Assembly (NCBI GenBank): GCA_947456845.1
Contig: CANGUJ010000083.1
Span: 1 to 11,457, forward strand
Source of the DNA: Burkholderiales bacterium
GTDB lineage: Bacteria > Pseudomonadota > Gammaproteobacteria > Burkholderiales > JAEUOS01
Direction: 5' to 3'
DNA: 11,457 bases
Part shown: piece after piece, positions 1-7,198 of the stretch
How the letters are laid out: every line of letters begins with the position of its first letter
Numbering within the stretch: the stretch's first letter is position 1
Notes under the pieces: model-generated
The model's database searches: none
What the model was told of the DNA's origin: nothing
The model's input: the letters and a program-made list of their open reading frames with translations, nothing else
Program-made: the position numbers and the translations under genes

Positions 1-1017
1 GGCGACCCGATCCGCTACTGGCGCAAGCTGCATGCGGGCACCTCGCTTTGGTGGCATGTGCAGTCGCGCGGCAAGAAATCGGTTGCCCTCGATCTGCGCT
101 CGGCGCAAGGGCAGGCCGCCGCCCGGGCGCTGGCGCTGGAAGCCGACATCGTCATCGAGAATTTTCGCCCCGGCACCCTGGAAAAATGGGGTCTGGGTTA
201 CGAGCAGGTCTCGGCCGGCAATCCGGGGCTCATCATGTTGCGGATCTCGGGCTTCGGCCAAACCGGTCCGATGCGTGACCAGGCCGGATTCGGCGCGATT
301 GCCGAATCCATGGGCGGCATGCGCTATGTGACGGGCTTTCCCGACCGTCCGCCGGTGCGCCTGAACCTTTCGCTGGGCGACGGGATCGCCTCGCTGCACG
401 GCGTCATCGGGGTGCTCATGGCGCTACAGCATCGCAACCGGACCGGCGAGGGCCAGGTCGTCGACGTGGCACTTTACGAGGCGGTGTTCAACATGATGGA
501 GGCGACCCTGCCGGAGTACGCCTATGACGGCACCGTGCGGGAGCGCACCGGCACCAGCCTCACCGGCATCGTGCCGTCGAACACCTACACCTCGCGCGAC
601 GGCGTGCATATCGTCATCGGCGCCAACGGGGATTCGATCTTCCGGCGCCTCGCGCAATGCATGGGGCGCGCGGACTGGGCCGATGATCCCGGGCTGGGCG
701 ACAACACCGGGCGCGTCGCCAGGGCGGCCGAACTCGACGCGGGCATCGCCGCGTGGTGCGCCACCCATGACGGCGCGACGCTGCTGCGCGTGCTCGAGGA
801 GGCGCAGGTGCCGTGCGGCAAGATCTACACGGCAGCCGATATCGTGGCCGACCCCCAGTATCAGGCGCGCGGCCTGATCCAGAAGATCACGCTCGAAGAT
901 GGCCACGAGTTGACCGTTCCCGGCATCGTGCCCAGGCTGTCGCGCACCCCGGGCCGCGTGCGCGGCCGCGGCCCGCGCCTGGGCGAACACAACGGAAACG
1001 GATTCGACCCGGTTTGA
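1..1017 (+). CDS. CaiB/BaiF family (class III) CoA-transferase, 5' end missing
   Basis: The reading frame is open from base 1 to a TGA at 1015-1017, giving 338 residues; family members are about 400 residues, so roughly 60 N-terminal residues lie outside the window. Class III CoA-transferases move CoA between two carboxylic acids through an aspartyl-CoA thioester in a cytosolic interlocked dimer. Visible signatures are the early KKSVALDL stretch, the IENFRPGTLEKWGLGYE block, the ISGFGQTGP loop and the GEGQVVDVALYEA motif. The Asp of VDVAL, residue 155 of the visible part, is the expected catalytic nucleophile. A late VPCGKIYTAADI block, also typical of the family, lies near the C terminus. 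The donor and acceptor acids cannot be read from sequence, and the downstream neighbour does not help because it is an unrelated membrane protein. Family assignment is firm; substrate is unknown. Confidence 0.93.
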   Translation, partial: GDPIRYWRKLHAGTSLWWHVQSRGKKSVALDLRSAQGQAAARALALEADIVIENFRPGTLEKWGLGYEQVSAGNPGLIMLRISGFGQTGPMRDQAGFGAIAESMGGMRYVTGFPDRPPVRLNLSLGDGIASLHGVIGVLMALQHRNRTGEGQVVDVALYEAVFNMMEATLPEYAYDGTVRERTGTSLTGIVPSNTYTSRDGVHIVIGANGDSIFRRLAQCMGRADWADDPGLGDNTGRVARAAELDAGIAAWCATHDGATLLRVLEEAQVPCGKIYTAADIVADPQYQARGLIQKITLEDGHELTVPGIVPRLSRTPGRVRGRGPRLGEHNGNGFDPV

Positions 1018-1035
1018 CTCGGCGCGCCGCGCGGC

Positions 1036-1087
1036 CGGGGCGTATGCTTGCGGCCACGCGTCTTTCGACATGGCCGCAAGCGCCCCG
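1036..1087 (+). other. Long GC-rich hairpin in front of the TerC-family gene
   Basis: CGGGGCG (1036-1042) pairs perfectly with CGCCCCG (1081-1087), and CTTGCGGCCA (1047-1056) pairs perfectly with TGGCCGCAAG (1071-1080). Together they form 17 base pairs broken only by a four-base bulge (TATG, 1043-1046), closed by a 14-base loop. It lies between the CoA-transferase stop and the ribosome binding site of the next gene. No T-run follows, so it is not a classical intrinsic terminator. It could be a Rho-independent-like end, a leader element of the downstream mRNA, or a DNA operator. Confidence 0.6.
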
Positions 1088-1103
1088 CCGATCCGCCCAA
1101 CCT

Positions 1104-1108
1104 GGAAG
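1104..1108 (+). promoter_or_regulatory. Ribosome binding site of the TerC-family gene
   Basis: GGAAG ends eight bases before the ATG at 1117. This decides the start: the frame stays open upstream to an ATG-like start near 1048, but that stretch is the hairpin region and codes for no family-like residues, while the protein from 1117 begins exactly like YgdQ-type TerC proteins. Confidence 0.7.
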
Positions 1109-1116
1109 AAGCAATC

Positions 1117-1884
1117 ATGGAATGGCTTACCGACCCCAACCTCTGGATCGCGTTTCTCACCCTCACGGCCCTTGAGATCGTCCTCGGGATCGACAACATT
1201 GTGTTCATCTCCGTGCTGGTCGGGCGCCTGGCGGAGTCGGAGCGCGACCGGGCGCGCCGTTTCGGGCTCCTGCTCGCGATGGGCTCGCGGATTGCGCTGC
1301 TGTTTTCGCTGGTATGGATCATGGGGCTTACCGCGCCCCTGTTTTCCGCGCTCGGGCAGGAGATTTCCGGACGCGACCTGATCCTCATCGGCGGTGGCTT
1401 GTTCCTGCTCTGGAAGAGCGTGCATGAAATCCATGCGTCGCTGGAGGGGCCGGGGGAGGGCGATACCGGCGCCGGTCAGGCCGGCGCCGCCACTTTCGGC
1501 AGCGTCATCGCCCAGATCGCCGTGATCGATATCGTGTTCTCGCTCGATTCGGTGATCACCGCGGTGGGCATGACAGGCAACCTGTCGGTCATGATCGCGG
1601 CGGTGCTGGTGTCGGTGGGGGTGATGATGGTGGCCGCCAAGCCGATCGGCGAATTCGTCGACGCCCATCCCACGGTGAAGATCCTGGCGCTGAGCTTTCT
1701 GGTACTGGTGGGCGTGACACTCATTGCCGAGGGGTTCGGCACCAAGTTCCCCAAGGGCTACATCTATTTCGCCATGGCGTTCTCGGTGGCCGTGGAGTTT
1801 CTCAATATCCGCATGCGGCGCGACGCTGCCCGGCCGGTCAGGCTGCGGCATCGCCTCGGCGACGAACCGCCGCGCGAATCGTAG
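1117..1884 (+). CDS. TerC family integral membrane protein (YgdQ-like)
   Basis: This is a 255-residue inner-membrane protein of the TerC family (UPF0053/YgdQ-YkoY branch). It starts MEWLTDPNLWIAFLTLTALE, closely resembling E. coli YgdQ as I remember it. Two similar half-motifs, LEIVLGIDN (19-27) and VIDIVFSLDS (136-145), put acidic residues (E20, D26, D138, D144) inside membrane helices, the feature thought to bind metal in this family. About seven hydrophobic segments are visible, with a Gly-rich loop at about 110-125 between the halves and a basic, polar tail after residue 230. Some TerC relatives export manganese or help metallate exported enzymes; for the YgdQ branch the function is not settled, so metal transport is inference. 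The gene stands alone on this strand and converges on the hydroxybutyrate dehydrogenase. I saw no recognisable yybP-ykoY manganese riboswitch upstream. Confidence 0.92.
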   Translation: MEWLTDPNLWIAFLTLTALEIVLGIDNIVFISVLVGRLAESERDRARRFGLLLAMGSRIALLFSLVWIMGLTAPLFSALGQEISGRDLILIGGGLFLLWKSVHEIHASLEGPGEGDTGAGQAGAATFGSVIAQIAVIDIVFSLDSVITAVGMTGNLSVMIAAVLVSVGVMMVAAKPIGEFVDAHPTVKILALSFLVLVGVTLIAEGFGTKFPKGYIYFAMAFSVAVEFLNIRMRRDAARPVRLRHRLGDEPPRES

Positions 1885-1905
1885 CCGGGTCCCAAGGACG
1901 GCGAT

Positions 1906-1925
1906 GCCGCGCGATCACGCGCGGC
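1906..1925. terminator. Candidate bidirectional terminator hairpin between convergent genes
   Basis: GCCGCGCG (1906-1913) and CGCGCGGC (1918-1925) form a perfect 8-bp stem around an ATCA loop. It sits in the 47-base gap between the converging TerC-family and hydroxybutyrate dehydrogenase genes, where a shared terminator is expected. Neither strand has a clear T-run after the stem, so termination may be weak or Rho-assisted. Confidence 0.5.
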
Positions 1926-1931
1926 GCGACA

Positions 1932-2711
1932 TCACTGCGCGGTCCAGCCGCCGTCGACCACGTAGCTTGCACCGCGCACCTGCGCCGCGGCGTCGCTGCA
2001 CAGGAACACGGCCAGCGCGCCGAGTTGTTCCGGCGTGACGAATTCCATGGATGGTTGCTTTTCACCCAGCAGCTCACGCTTGGCGGCATCCGGCGCCAGG
2101 CCCTTTTCCGCCGCCCGCGCGTCGATCTGCTTCTGGACCAGCGGGGTCAGTACCCAGCCCGGGCAGATCGCATTGACCGTGACGCCGGTGGCGGCGGTCT
2201 CGAGCGCCGCCGCCTTGGTCAGGCCGATGATGCCGTGCTTGGCGGCGACGTAGGCCGACTTCTGGGCCGAGGCCACCAGGCCATGGGCCGAGGCGATGTT
2301 GATCACCCGTCCCCAGTTCCTGGCCTTCATCAGGGGCAGGGCGTGCTTCATGGTGTGGAAGGCCGATGACAGGTTGATGGCGATGATCGCGTCCCAGCGC
2401 TCGACCGGGAAGTCCTCGATCAGCGCCACGTGCTGTATGCCTGCGTTGTTGACCAGGATGTCGATGGCGCCGAAGCGCGTGCGGGTGGCGCCGATCAGAT
2501 CGGCGATCTGGTCCGGCTTGGTCATGTCGGCCGGATGGTAGTCCACCGTCGCGCCCAGGCCGGCGATTTCCTTTTTCACCGCCTCGATGGCGGCGGCGTT
2601 GCCGAAGCCGTTCAGCATGATGTTGGCGCCGTCGGCCGCAAGGGCGCGGGCGATCCCCAGCCCGATGCCGCTGGTCGATCCGGTCACGATGGCAGTTCTG
2701 TTCTTGAGCAT
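1932..2711 (-). CDS. hbdH: D-3-hydroxybutyrate dehydrogenase (SDR family)
   Basis: This 259-residue cytosolic short-chain dehydrogenase should interconvert (R)-3-hydroxybutyrate and acetoacetate with NAD, in polyhydroxybutyrate and ketone-body use. The Rossmann motif TGSTSGIG lies at 10-17, NNAG at 88-91, and the catalytic set N113, S141, Y154, K158 is complete (IASAHG and YVAAK). From memory of the Pseudomonas fragi enzyme, which is one residue longer, the substrate carboxylate is held by Gln94, His144, Lys152 and Gln196; the matching residues here are Q93, H143, K151 and Q195, all present. That set separates this protein from generic SDR reductases. The ATG at 2711 has AAAGGAAA just upstream. 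The gene follows ppc on the same strand after 57 bases, and a C11 tract on its strand lies in that leader. The name bdhA is used for the same enzyme. Confidence 0.94.
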   Translation of the reverse strand: MLKNRTAIVTGSTSGIGLGIARALAADGANIMLNGFGNAAAIEAVKKEIAGLGATVDYHPADMTKPDQIADLIGATRTRFGAIDILVNNAGIQHVALIEDFPVERWDAIIAINLSSAFHTMKHALPLMKARNWGRVINIASAHGLVASAQKSAYVAAKHGIIGLTKAAALETAATGVTVNAICPGWVLTPLVQKQIDARAAEKGLAPDAAKRELLGEKQPSMEFVTPEQLGALAVFLCSDAAAQVRGASYVVDGGWTAQ

Positions 2712-2715
2712 TTGA

Positions 2716-2723
2716 TTTCCTTT
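2716..2723 (-). promoter_or_regulatory. Ribosome binding site of hbdH
   Basis: On the minus strand AAAGGAAA is followed, six bases after its AGGA core, by the ATG at 2711. It fixes the hbdH start and lies only three bases downstream of the poly-C tract. Confidence 0.7.
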
Positions 2724-2726
2724 GGA

Positions 2727-2737
2727 GGGGGGGGGGG
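2727..2737. repeat. G11 homopolymer (C11 on the hbdH strand)
   Basis: Eleven consecutive G on the plus strand lie in the leader of hbdH, between the end of ppc and the hbdH ribosome binding site. I saw no other homopolymer of this length in the window. Tracts of this kind are prone to slipped-strand length change in bacteria, but they are also a common place for sequencing errors in the tract length. Confidence 0.9.
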
Positions 2738-2758
2738 CGCCGGCTGAGTGGGCGTTTG

Positions 2759-2786
2759 ATTATCCGTCTCAACCGCTGTTGCGCAA
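2759..2786 (-). promoter_or_regulatory. Possible sigma-70 promoter for hbdH
   Basis: On the minus strand a GATAAT box (2764-2759, one mismatch to TATAAT) lies 16 bases after TTGCGC (2786-2781, three matches to TTGACA). Transcription would start near 2752, placing the C11 tract about 15-25 bases into the leader. The -35 part is weak and sits inside the ppc 3' end; read-through from ppc is the alternative. Confidence 0.3.
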
Positions 2787-5540
2787 GCCCGCGGCGATGC
2801 CGTTGATGGAAAGATGGATGCCGCGCCGCACGCGCTCATCGGTGTTGCCGGCGCGGTGGCGCCGGATCAGCTCGACCTGCAGGTGGTTGAGCGGGTCAAG
2901 ATACGCGAAACGATTCTTGATGGAGCGCGCGAGCGCCGGGTTGCCGGCCAGGAAGTCGCGCGCGCCGCTGATGGCGAACAGCGCTTCGGCGGTCAAGTCC
3001 CATTCGCGTTTGATGCGGGCGAAGATGGTCCTGGCGAGCCTGCGGTCCTTGACCATCTCGGCATAGCGCGAAGCGACGGCCAAGTCGGACTTGGCCAGCA
3101 CCATGTCCATGTTCGACAGCAGGGATTGCAGGAAAGGCGAGGCGCGGTAAAACCGCGCCAGCGCGCGCATGCCGGCCTCGCCGTGGCGTTCGCGAAATGC
3201 GGCCACGCCCGAGCCGAAGCCGTACCAGCCCGGCAGCATCACCCGGCATTGCGCCCACGAAAAAACCCACGGAATGGCGCGCAGGTCCTCGATGCGGCCG
3301 GTGGCCTTGCGCGAGGCCGGCCGGCTGCCGATGTTGAGCTCGGCGATCTCCGAGATCGGGGTGGATTGAAAGAAATAATCGGTGAAACCCGGCGTTTCGT
3401 AGACAAGGTTGCGATAGGCGGCATGCGCTGCCGCCGAAATCTCGTTCATGGCCGCGATGAAGGTGCTGGTGCCCTGCACCTCCGCGCCGGCCAACTGCGG
3501 CAGCAGCGTGGCTTCAAGCGTCGCCGCCAGCAGCGTCTCGAGGTTGCGCCGGCCGGTCGCCGGGCTCGCATACTTGCTGGCGATGATTTCGCCCTGCTCG
3601 GTGAGCCGGATCTGGCCGTTGACGCTGCCCGGCGGCTGGGCCAGGATGGCCTGGTAGCTCGGACCGCCGCCGCGGCCGACCGAACCGCCGCGGCCGTGAA
3701 ACAGGCGCAGGGTGATGCCGCGGGCGTTGAACAGTTCCACCAGCGCCACCTCGGCCAGGTAGAGCGACCATGTAGAGGTGAAAAAGCCGCCATCCTTGTT
3801 GCTGTCGGAGTAGCCCAGCATGATTTCCTGGGTGTTTCCCAGGCCGGCGATGACACTGCGCGCGGCCGGCAGGTCCAGCCAGCGGCGCATGATCTCGGCC
3901 GAACGTTCGAGGTCGGTGATCGATTCGAACAGCGGGATCACGTTCTGGCTCGCCACACCGACCTGCGGTAGGTAAAGGCCCGCCTCCTTCAGGAGGATCA
4001 GGACCTCGAGCATGTCAGATACCGACTCGCAATGCGAGATGATGTAGTTCGGGCATGCCTCGCGGCCGAACAGCGCCTGCAACTCCGCGGCCTTGCGCAC
4101 GATCGACAGTTCCGACACCGTCTCGTCGGAATAGGTGGCGTAGGGCGAATGCAGCAGGCGGGCGTTGGCGAGTTCGCCCTCGAGCAGGGCGATGCGCGCG
4201 TCTTCGCCGAGCGCGCTGTAATCGGCGCATGCCCCCGCCATGGACAGCAACTCCCGGACGACGCGTTCGTGCGTCTCGGAGTTCTGCCGCAGGTCCACCG
4301 GGGAGAGATAGAAGCCGAAGATGCGCACCGCGCGGACCAGGGGCATCAGGCGCTGCCTGGCCAGGAGACCCGCGCCGTTGGCGCGCAGGGATTCCTCCAC
4401 GATCGCGAGCTCGGACAGGAACTGCTGCGGGGTCTCGTAGGGCAGCGCGCTGCCGATCTCGTGGCGCGCCGCGTCGCCGCCGGTGAGGGCGCGCAGGGTG
4501 GCGGCCAGGCGCGCGTAGATGCCGACCAGCGCGCGCCGATAGGGCTCGGCCCTGCGGTGTTCCGACGGGTCCGGCGAGGCCTCCGACATGGCCGCCAGGG
4601 GTTCCGAGACCTTGACCAGTACCGTCGAGAGAGAGAGCTCGCGCCCCAGCTTGTGCACCTCGTCCAAGTAGTACTCCATGGCGATCCCGGCACCGCGCGT
4701 CAAGGCATGCGCGAGGGTGTCGGCGTTGACATAGGGATTGCCGTCGCGGTCGCCGCCGATCCAGCTGCCGACCCGGAAGATCGGCTGCATGTGGGCGAGT
4801 TTCGCCGCCGGCACGGCGCGCGCCACCAGTTCCTCGACCTCGCCGTAGAGGCGCGGCAGTTCGCGCAAGAAGGTATAGCGGAAGAAAGAGTGGCCGTTTT
4901 CGATCTCGTCGACCACCCGCAGCCGGGTGCGTCTGAGCATGCCGGTCTGCCAGAGGGTCAGCACCTTGGCATCGAGCGCTTGCAGCAGGGCCTCGCGTTC
5001 GGCCGGTGTCAGCGGCGCTGCGCCGAGCTCGGCCACCAGCCGCGCGACCTCGAGCTCGGTATCCAGGATGCTCTTGCGCTGCACCTCGGTGGGGTGGGCC
5101 GTCAGGACCGCGGTGAGGTTGGCATTCTCGAAGAACGCCCGCACCCGCCTGGGCGCGACCCGGCCGTCGGACACGCGCTTGAGGGCGAACGCCATCGTGC
5201 CCTCGCCGGGCGGCGCGCCGGCGATGGCGTCGAGGCGGGCACGCCGGCTCGCCTGCACGTCTTCCGCAATGTTGGTCAGGTGCGAGAAGTAGGAAAACGC
5301 CCGCACCACCGACACCGTGCGGTCGCGCGACAGCCGGTTGAGCACCGTGGTGAGGCGGCGGCGCGCGTCGCTGTCGTTGTCGCGGCGGAAGCGCACGGCC
5401 AGTTGGCGCACCGTTTCGATGACCTCGAAGGCATCCCTGCCTTCCTGCGCCTTGATGGTTTCGCCCAGCACCCGCCCGAGCAGGCGGATGTCCTCGCGCA
5501 ACGGTGCGTCTTCGTATGCCACTTGCCTGGATGGGGTCAT
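2769..5540 (-). CDS. ppc: Phosphoenolpyruvate carboxylase
   Basis: From the ATG at 5540 the protein is 923 residues, close to the usual bacterial 880-940. It makes oxaloacetate from PEP and bicarbonate in the cytosol, refilling the TCA cycle. Key motifs in order are TAHPTE with the catalytic His149, GGDRDGNP (262-269), GYSDSNKDGG (576-585), the mobile loop FHGRGGSVGRGGGP with Arg617, and the C-terminal RNSG. The family tail is usually NTG; here the Thr is Ser, a mild change. By rough comparison with E. coli, K817, R877 and N921 could form the aspartate feedback site together with R617. The frame is open upstream to a TTG at 5618, but no family-like residues lie there; neither start has a clear ribosome binding site. 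It sits between the thioredoxin-fold gene, 82 bases upstream, and hbdH, 57 bases downstream, all on one strand, so read-through is possible. Confidence 0.97.
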   Translation of the reverse strand: MTPSRQVAYEDAPLREDIRLLGRVLGETIKAQEGRDAFEVIETVRQLAVRFRRDNDSDARRRLTTVLNRLSRDRTVSVVRAFSYFSHLTNIAEDVQASRRARLDAIAGAPPGEGTMAFALKRVSDGRVAPRRVRAFFENANLTAVLTAHPTEVQRKSILDTELEVARLVAELGAAPLTPAEREALLQALDAKVLTLWQTGMLRRTRLRVVDEIENGHSFFRYTFLRELPRLYGEVEELVARAVPAAKLAHMQPIFRVGSWIGGDRDGNPYVNADTLAHALTRGAGIAMEYYLDEVHKLGRELSLSTVLVKVSEPLAAMSEASPDPSEHRRAEPYRRALVGIYARLAATLRALTGGDAARHEIGSALPYETPQQFLSELAIVEESLRANGAGLLARQRLMPLVRAVRIFGFYLSPVDLRQNSETHERVVRELLSMAGACADYSALGEDARIALLEGELANARLLHSPYATYSDETVSELSIVRKAAELQALFGREACPNYIISHCESVSDMLEVLILLKEAGLYLPQVGVASQNVIPLFESITDLERSAEIMRRWLDLPAARSVIAGLGNTQEIMLGYSDSNKDGGFFTSTWSLYLAEVALVELFNARGITLRLFHGRGGSVGRGGGPSYQAILAQPPGSVNGQIRLTEQGEIIASKYASPATGRRNLETLLAATLEATLLPQLAGAEVQGTSTFIAAMNEISAAAHAAYRNLVYETPGFTDYFFQSTPISEIAELNIGSRPASRKATGRIEDLRAIPWVFSWAQCRVMLPGWYGFGSGVAAFRERHGEAGMRALARFYRASPFLQSLLSNMDMVLAKSDLAVASRYAEMVKDRRLARTIFARIKREWDLTAEALFAISGARDFLAGNPALARSIKNRFAYLDPLNHLQVELIRRHRAGNTDERVRRGIHLSINGIAAGLRNSG

Positions 5541-5622
5541 GATGTCAGGGCCGGTAGGATGGTTTGACGGGCTTGTCCATGCGAGGTCGATGTCGGCGTG
5601 CCTGATGCGATGACGCAAGCGA

Positions 5623-6180
5623 TCATTTGCCCCTCAAGCGGGCGGTGGCCTGCTGCAGCCGCTCTTCAAGATAGGCGCCATAGAAATCGGGAACCGTGAA
5701 GCCTTCGAGCGGGGCCGCCAGGGCGCCCCCGCCCGCATCCACGAACACCACCGTCGGGTAAACACGCACACCATAGCGCCTTGCAATTTCCGCACCAGTG
5801 GCTTCCACCCCGTCGAAACCGCGCAGCTTTTGCGCGCGGGAGACCTCGACGGCGCGGGTGCGGGCGCTCCACTCGGGCGTGGCAGCGAGGGGCCGGATGT
5901 ACTGCCGTCGGGCACGCTCGCAGAACGCACAGCCTGGCTGGGTGAAAAACAGCATGATCGGGCGGCGCGCCGCGCCCTTCTCGGCGGTGGCGGCTGCCAG
6001 GTTGTCCGCCATTTCGAGGGTAGCGGCGCGGGGCTGCATGGGCGCGATCAGGGCGAGCGCGCATGCTAAAATTTTGAGTGTCTGGAGCCATGTGCGCCAT
6101 GGCTTCGAGAAAATCAGCGCAGTGCAATCGCGGGCGGTTTTTCGTCGCGTGCCCTGCTGTGGCGAAGGCGCGGCAACCAT
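5623..6180 (-). CDS. Exported thioredoxin-fold protein with CAFC active site
   Basis: From the ATG at 6180 this is 185 residues. A hydrophobic segment at about 36-48, preceded by Lys/Arg and followed by a small-residue site near PRAA (50-53), reads as a signal peptide. The mature part has FFTQPGCAFCERA with the redox pair C84/C87, and the cis-proline loop RVYPTVVFVD at 139-148, so a thioredoxin fold acting on thiols or disulfides outside the cytoplasm is well supported. It resembles short SoxW-like proteins more than classical TrxA or DsbA, but substrate and partner are unknown. The start is uncertain. An ATG at 6210 is also in frame (195 residues), the one at 6039 would remove the signal peptide, and no start has a convincing ribosome binding site. 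The n-region before the hydrophobic core would be unusually long (about 35 residues). The gene is divergent from hemC and 82 bases upstream of ppc. Confidence 0.82.
   Translation of the reverse strand: MVAAPSPQQGTRRKTARDCTALIFSKPWRTWLQTLKILACALALIAPMQPRAATLEMADNLAAATAEKGAARRPIMLFFTQPGCAFCERARRQYIRPLAATPEWSARTRAVEVSRAQKLRGFDGVEATGAEIARRYGVRVYPTVVFVDAGGGALAAPLEGFTVPDFYGAYLEERLQQATARLRGK
6064..6072 (+). promoter_or_regulatory. Possible extended -10 promoter reading toward hemC
   Basis: TGCTAAAAT has the TGn extension plus five of six matches to TATAAT. No good -35 box lies upstream, as is usual for extended -10 promoters. A start near 6079 would give hemC a leader of about 180 bases, overlapping the signal-peptide codons of the opposite-strand thioredoxin gene. 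Nothing better was seen between 6181 and 6259. Confidence 0.3.
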
Positions 6181-6259
6181 TGAGATCGCGCTGCAGTGGT
6201 CGGAATTCATAACTCTTTCGCGCGTTCTTGCCGCACTCGCGGGACCCGGGTCAATCTGA

Positions 6260-7198
6260 ATGCAAAAGCAGCCTGAACGCCTCATCATCGCCTCGCGCGA
6301 AAGCCGGTTGGCCATGTGGCAAGCCGAACATGTCTGCGCTGCATTGCAACAATTATATCCGCGGTGCGATGTTTCCATCCTTGGCATGACCACGCGCGGC
6401 GACCAGATATTGGACCGGGCGCTTTCCAAGGTGGGCGGCAAGGGCCTGTTCATCAAGGAACTCGAGGCCGCGCTCATCGAAGGGCGCGCCGACCTGGCGG
6501 TGCATTCGATGAAGGATGTGCCGGTCGACCTGGCTGCGGAGTTCACGCTGGCCGCCACCCTGGTGCGCGAAGACCCGCGCGACGCTTTCATATCGAACGA
6601 GTTCGCCGACCTCGCCAGCCTTCCTCCCGGCGCCGTGGTGGGAACCTCGAGCCTGCGGCGCGAAGCGCAGATCCGGCGTCGCTATCCGCATCTGGCGGTA
6701 CAGCCCCTGCGCGGCAATCTTGATACGAGGCTGCGCAAGCTCGACGCGGGCGACTATGCCGCCATCGTCCTGGCCGCTGCCGGGCTCAAGCGCCTTGGCA
6801 TGGCCGAGCGCATCCGGGCTGTTTTACCGCCGTCGGATTCGCTGCCGGCGGCAGGGCAGGGCGCGCTCGCGATCGAGGTGATGGCGCATCGCACCGACAT
6901 GATCGAATGGCTCAAGCCGCTGGACCACGCGGAAACCGCGATCTGCGTGCGCGCCGAGCGTTCCATCAGCCGCGCCCTGGGCGGCAGCTGTACCGTACCG
7001 CTCGCGGCCTACGCTGCCATGGAAGCCGGCCGATTGCGCCTGCGCGCCCGGGTGGCGTCGCCCGACGGCGCCGCCCTGGTCGAGACAGAGGCGGTCGGTG
7101 CCCTCGAGGATGCGGATGCGATGGCCGCTTCCGCCAGCACGGAATTGCTCGCGCGCGGCGCCGACCGGATTCTTGCCGCGCTCAAACAGGCGGTATGA
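6260..7198 (+). CDS. hemC: Hydroxymethylbilane synthase (porphobilinogen deaminase)
   Basis: This 312-residue cytosolic enzyme joins four porphobilinogen molecules into the linear tetrapyrrole hydroxymethylbilane. The dipyrromethane cofactor attaches to Cys244 in GGSCTVPLAAYA. The active-site aspartate is D86 in HSMKDVP, and the substrate-binding arginines sit in SSLRREAQIRRRYP (about 130-143) and RGNLDTRLRK (R151, R157). LGMTTRGDQILD and GGKGLFIKELEAAL near the N terminus are also family signatures. Length is normal (E. coli about 313). The start ATG gives the family N terminus directly (RLIIASRESRLAMWQA); its ribosome binding site is weak. It leads a cluster: its TGA overlaps the hemD ATG in an ATGA arrangement, pointing to translational coupling. 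It is divergent from the thioredoxin-fold gene and ppc. Confidence 0.97.
   Translation: MQKQPERLIIASRESRLAMWQAEHVCAALQQLYPRCDVSILGMTTRGDQILDRALSKVGGKGLFIKELEAALIEGRADLAVHSMKDVPVDLAAEFTLAATLVREDPRDAFISNEFADLASLPPGAVVGTSSLRREAQIRRRYPHLAVQPLRGNLDTRLRKLDAGDYAAIVLAAAGLKRLGMAERIRAVLPPSDSLPAAGQGALAIEVMAHRTDMIEWLKPLDHAETAICVRAERSISRALGGSCTVPLAAYAAMEAGRLRLRARVASPDGAALVETEAVGALEDADAMAASASTELLARGADRILAALKQAV

Noticed and set aside
1018..1116. yybP-ykoY manganese riboswitch in front of the TerC-family gene
   Set aside because: I looked because of the family link, but found only the simple bulged hairpin and none of the conserved loop sequences I associate with that riboswitch. A covariance-model search would settle it.
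1465..1476. ACCGGCGCCGGT palindrome within the TerC-family gene
   Set aside because: It lies in a Gly/Ala-rich linker coded by repeated GGC/GCC codons, so codon usage explains it.
424..1851. A 475-codon minus-strand open frame across the CoA-transferase and TerC-family genes
   Set aside because: It is antisense to two recognised genes and crosses their intergenic hairpin; its His/Asp/Arg-rich translation looks like reverse-strand noise.
4032..5567. A 511-codon open frame on the plus strand opposite ppc
   Set aside because: It mirrors ppc, whose motifs fill the minus strand. High third-position GC suppresses stop codons on the opposite strand, and its His/Arg/Gly-rich translation shows no domain.
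5541..5618. Longer ppc product starting at TTG 5618
   Set aside because: The 26 extra residues do not resemble PEP carboxylase N termini, and the start codon is weaker than the ATG at 5540.
5623..6591. A 322-residue version of the thioredoxin-fold protein
   Set aside because: The extra N-terminal part is antisense to the hemC 5' region and has no family likeness. The gene more likely begins between 6180 and 6210.
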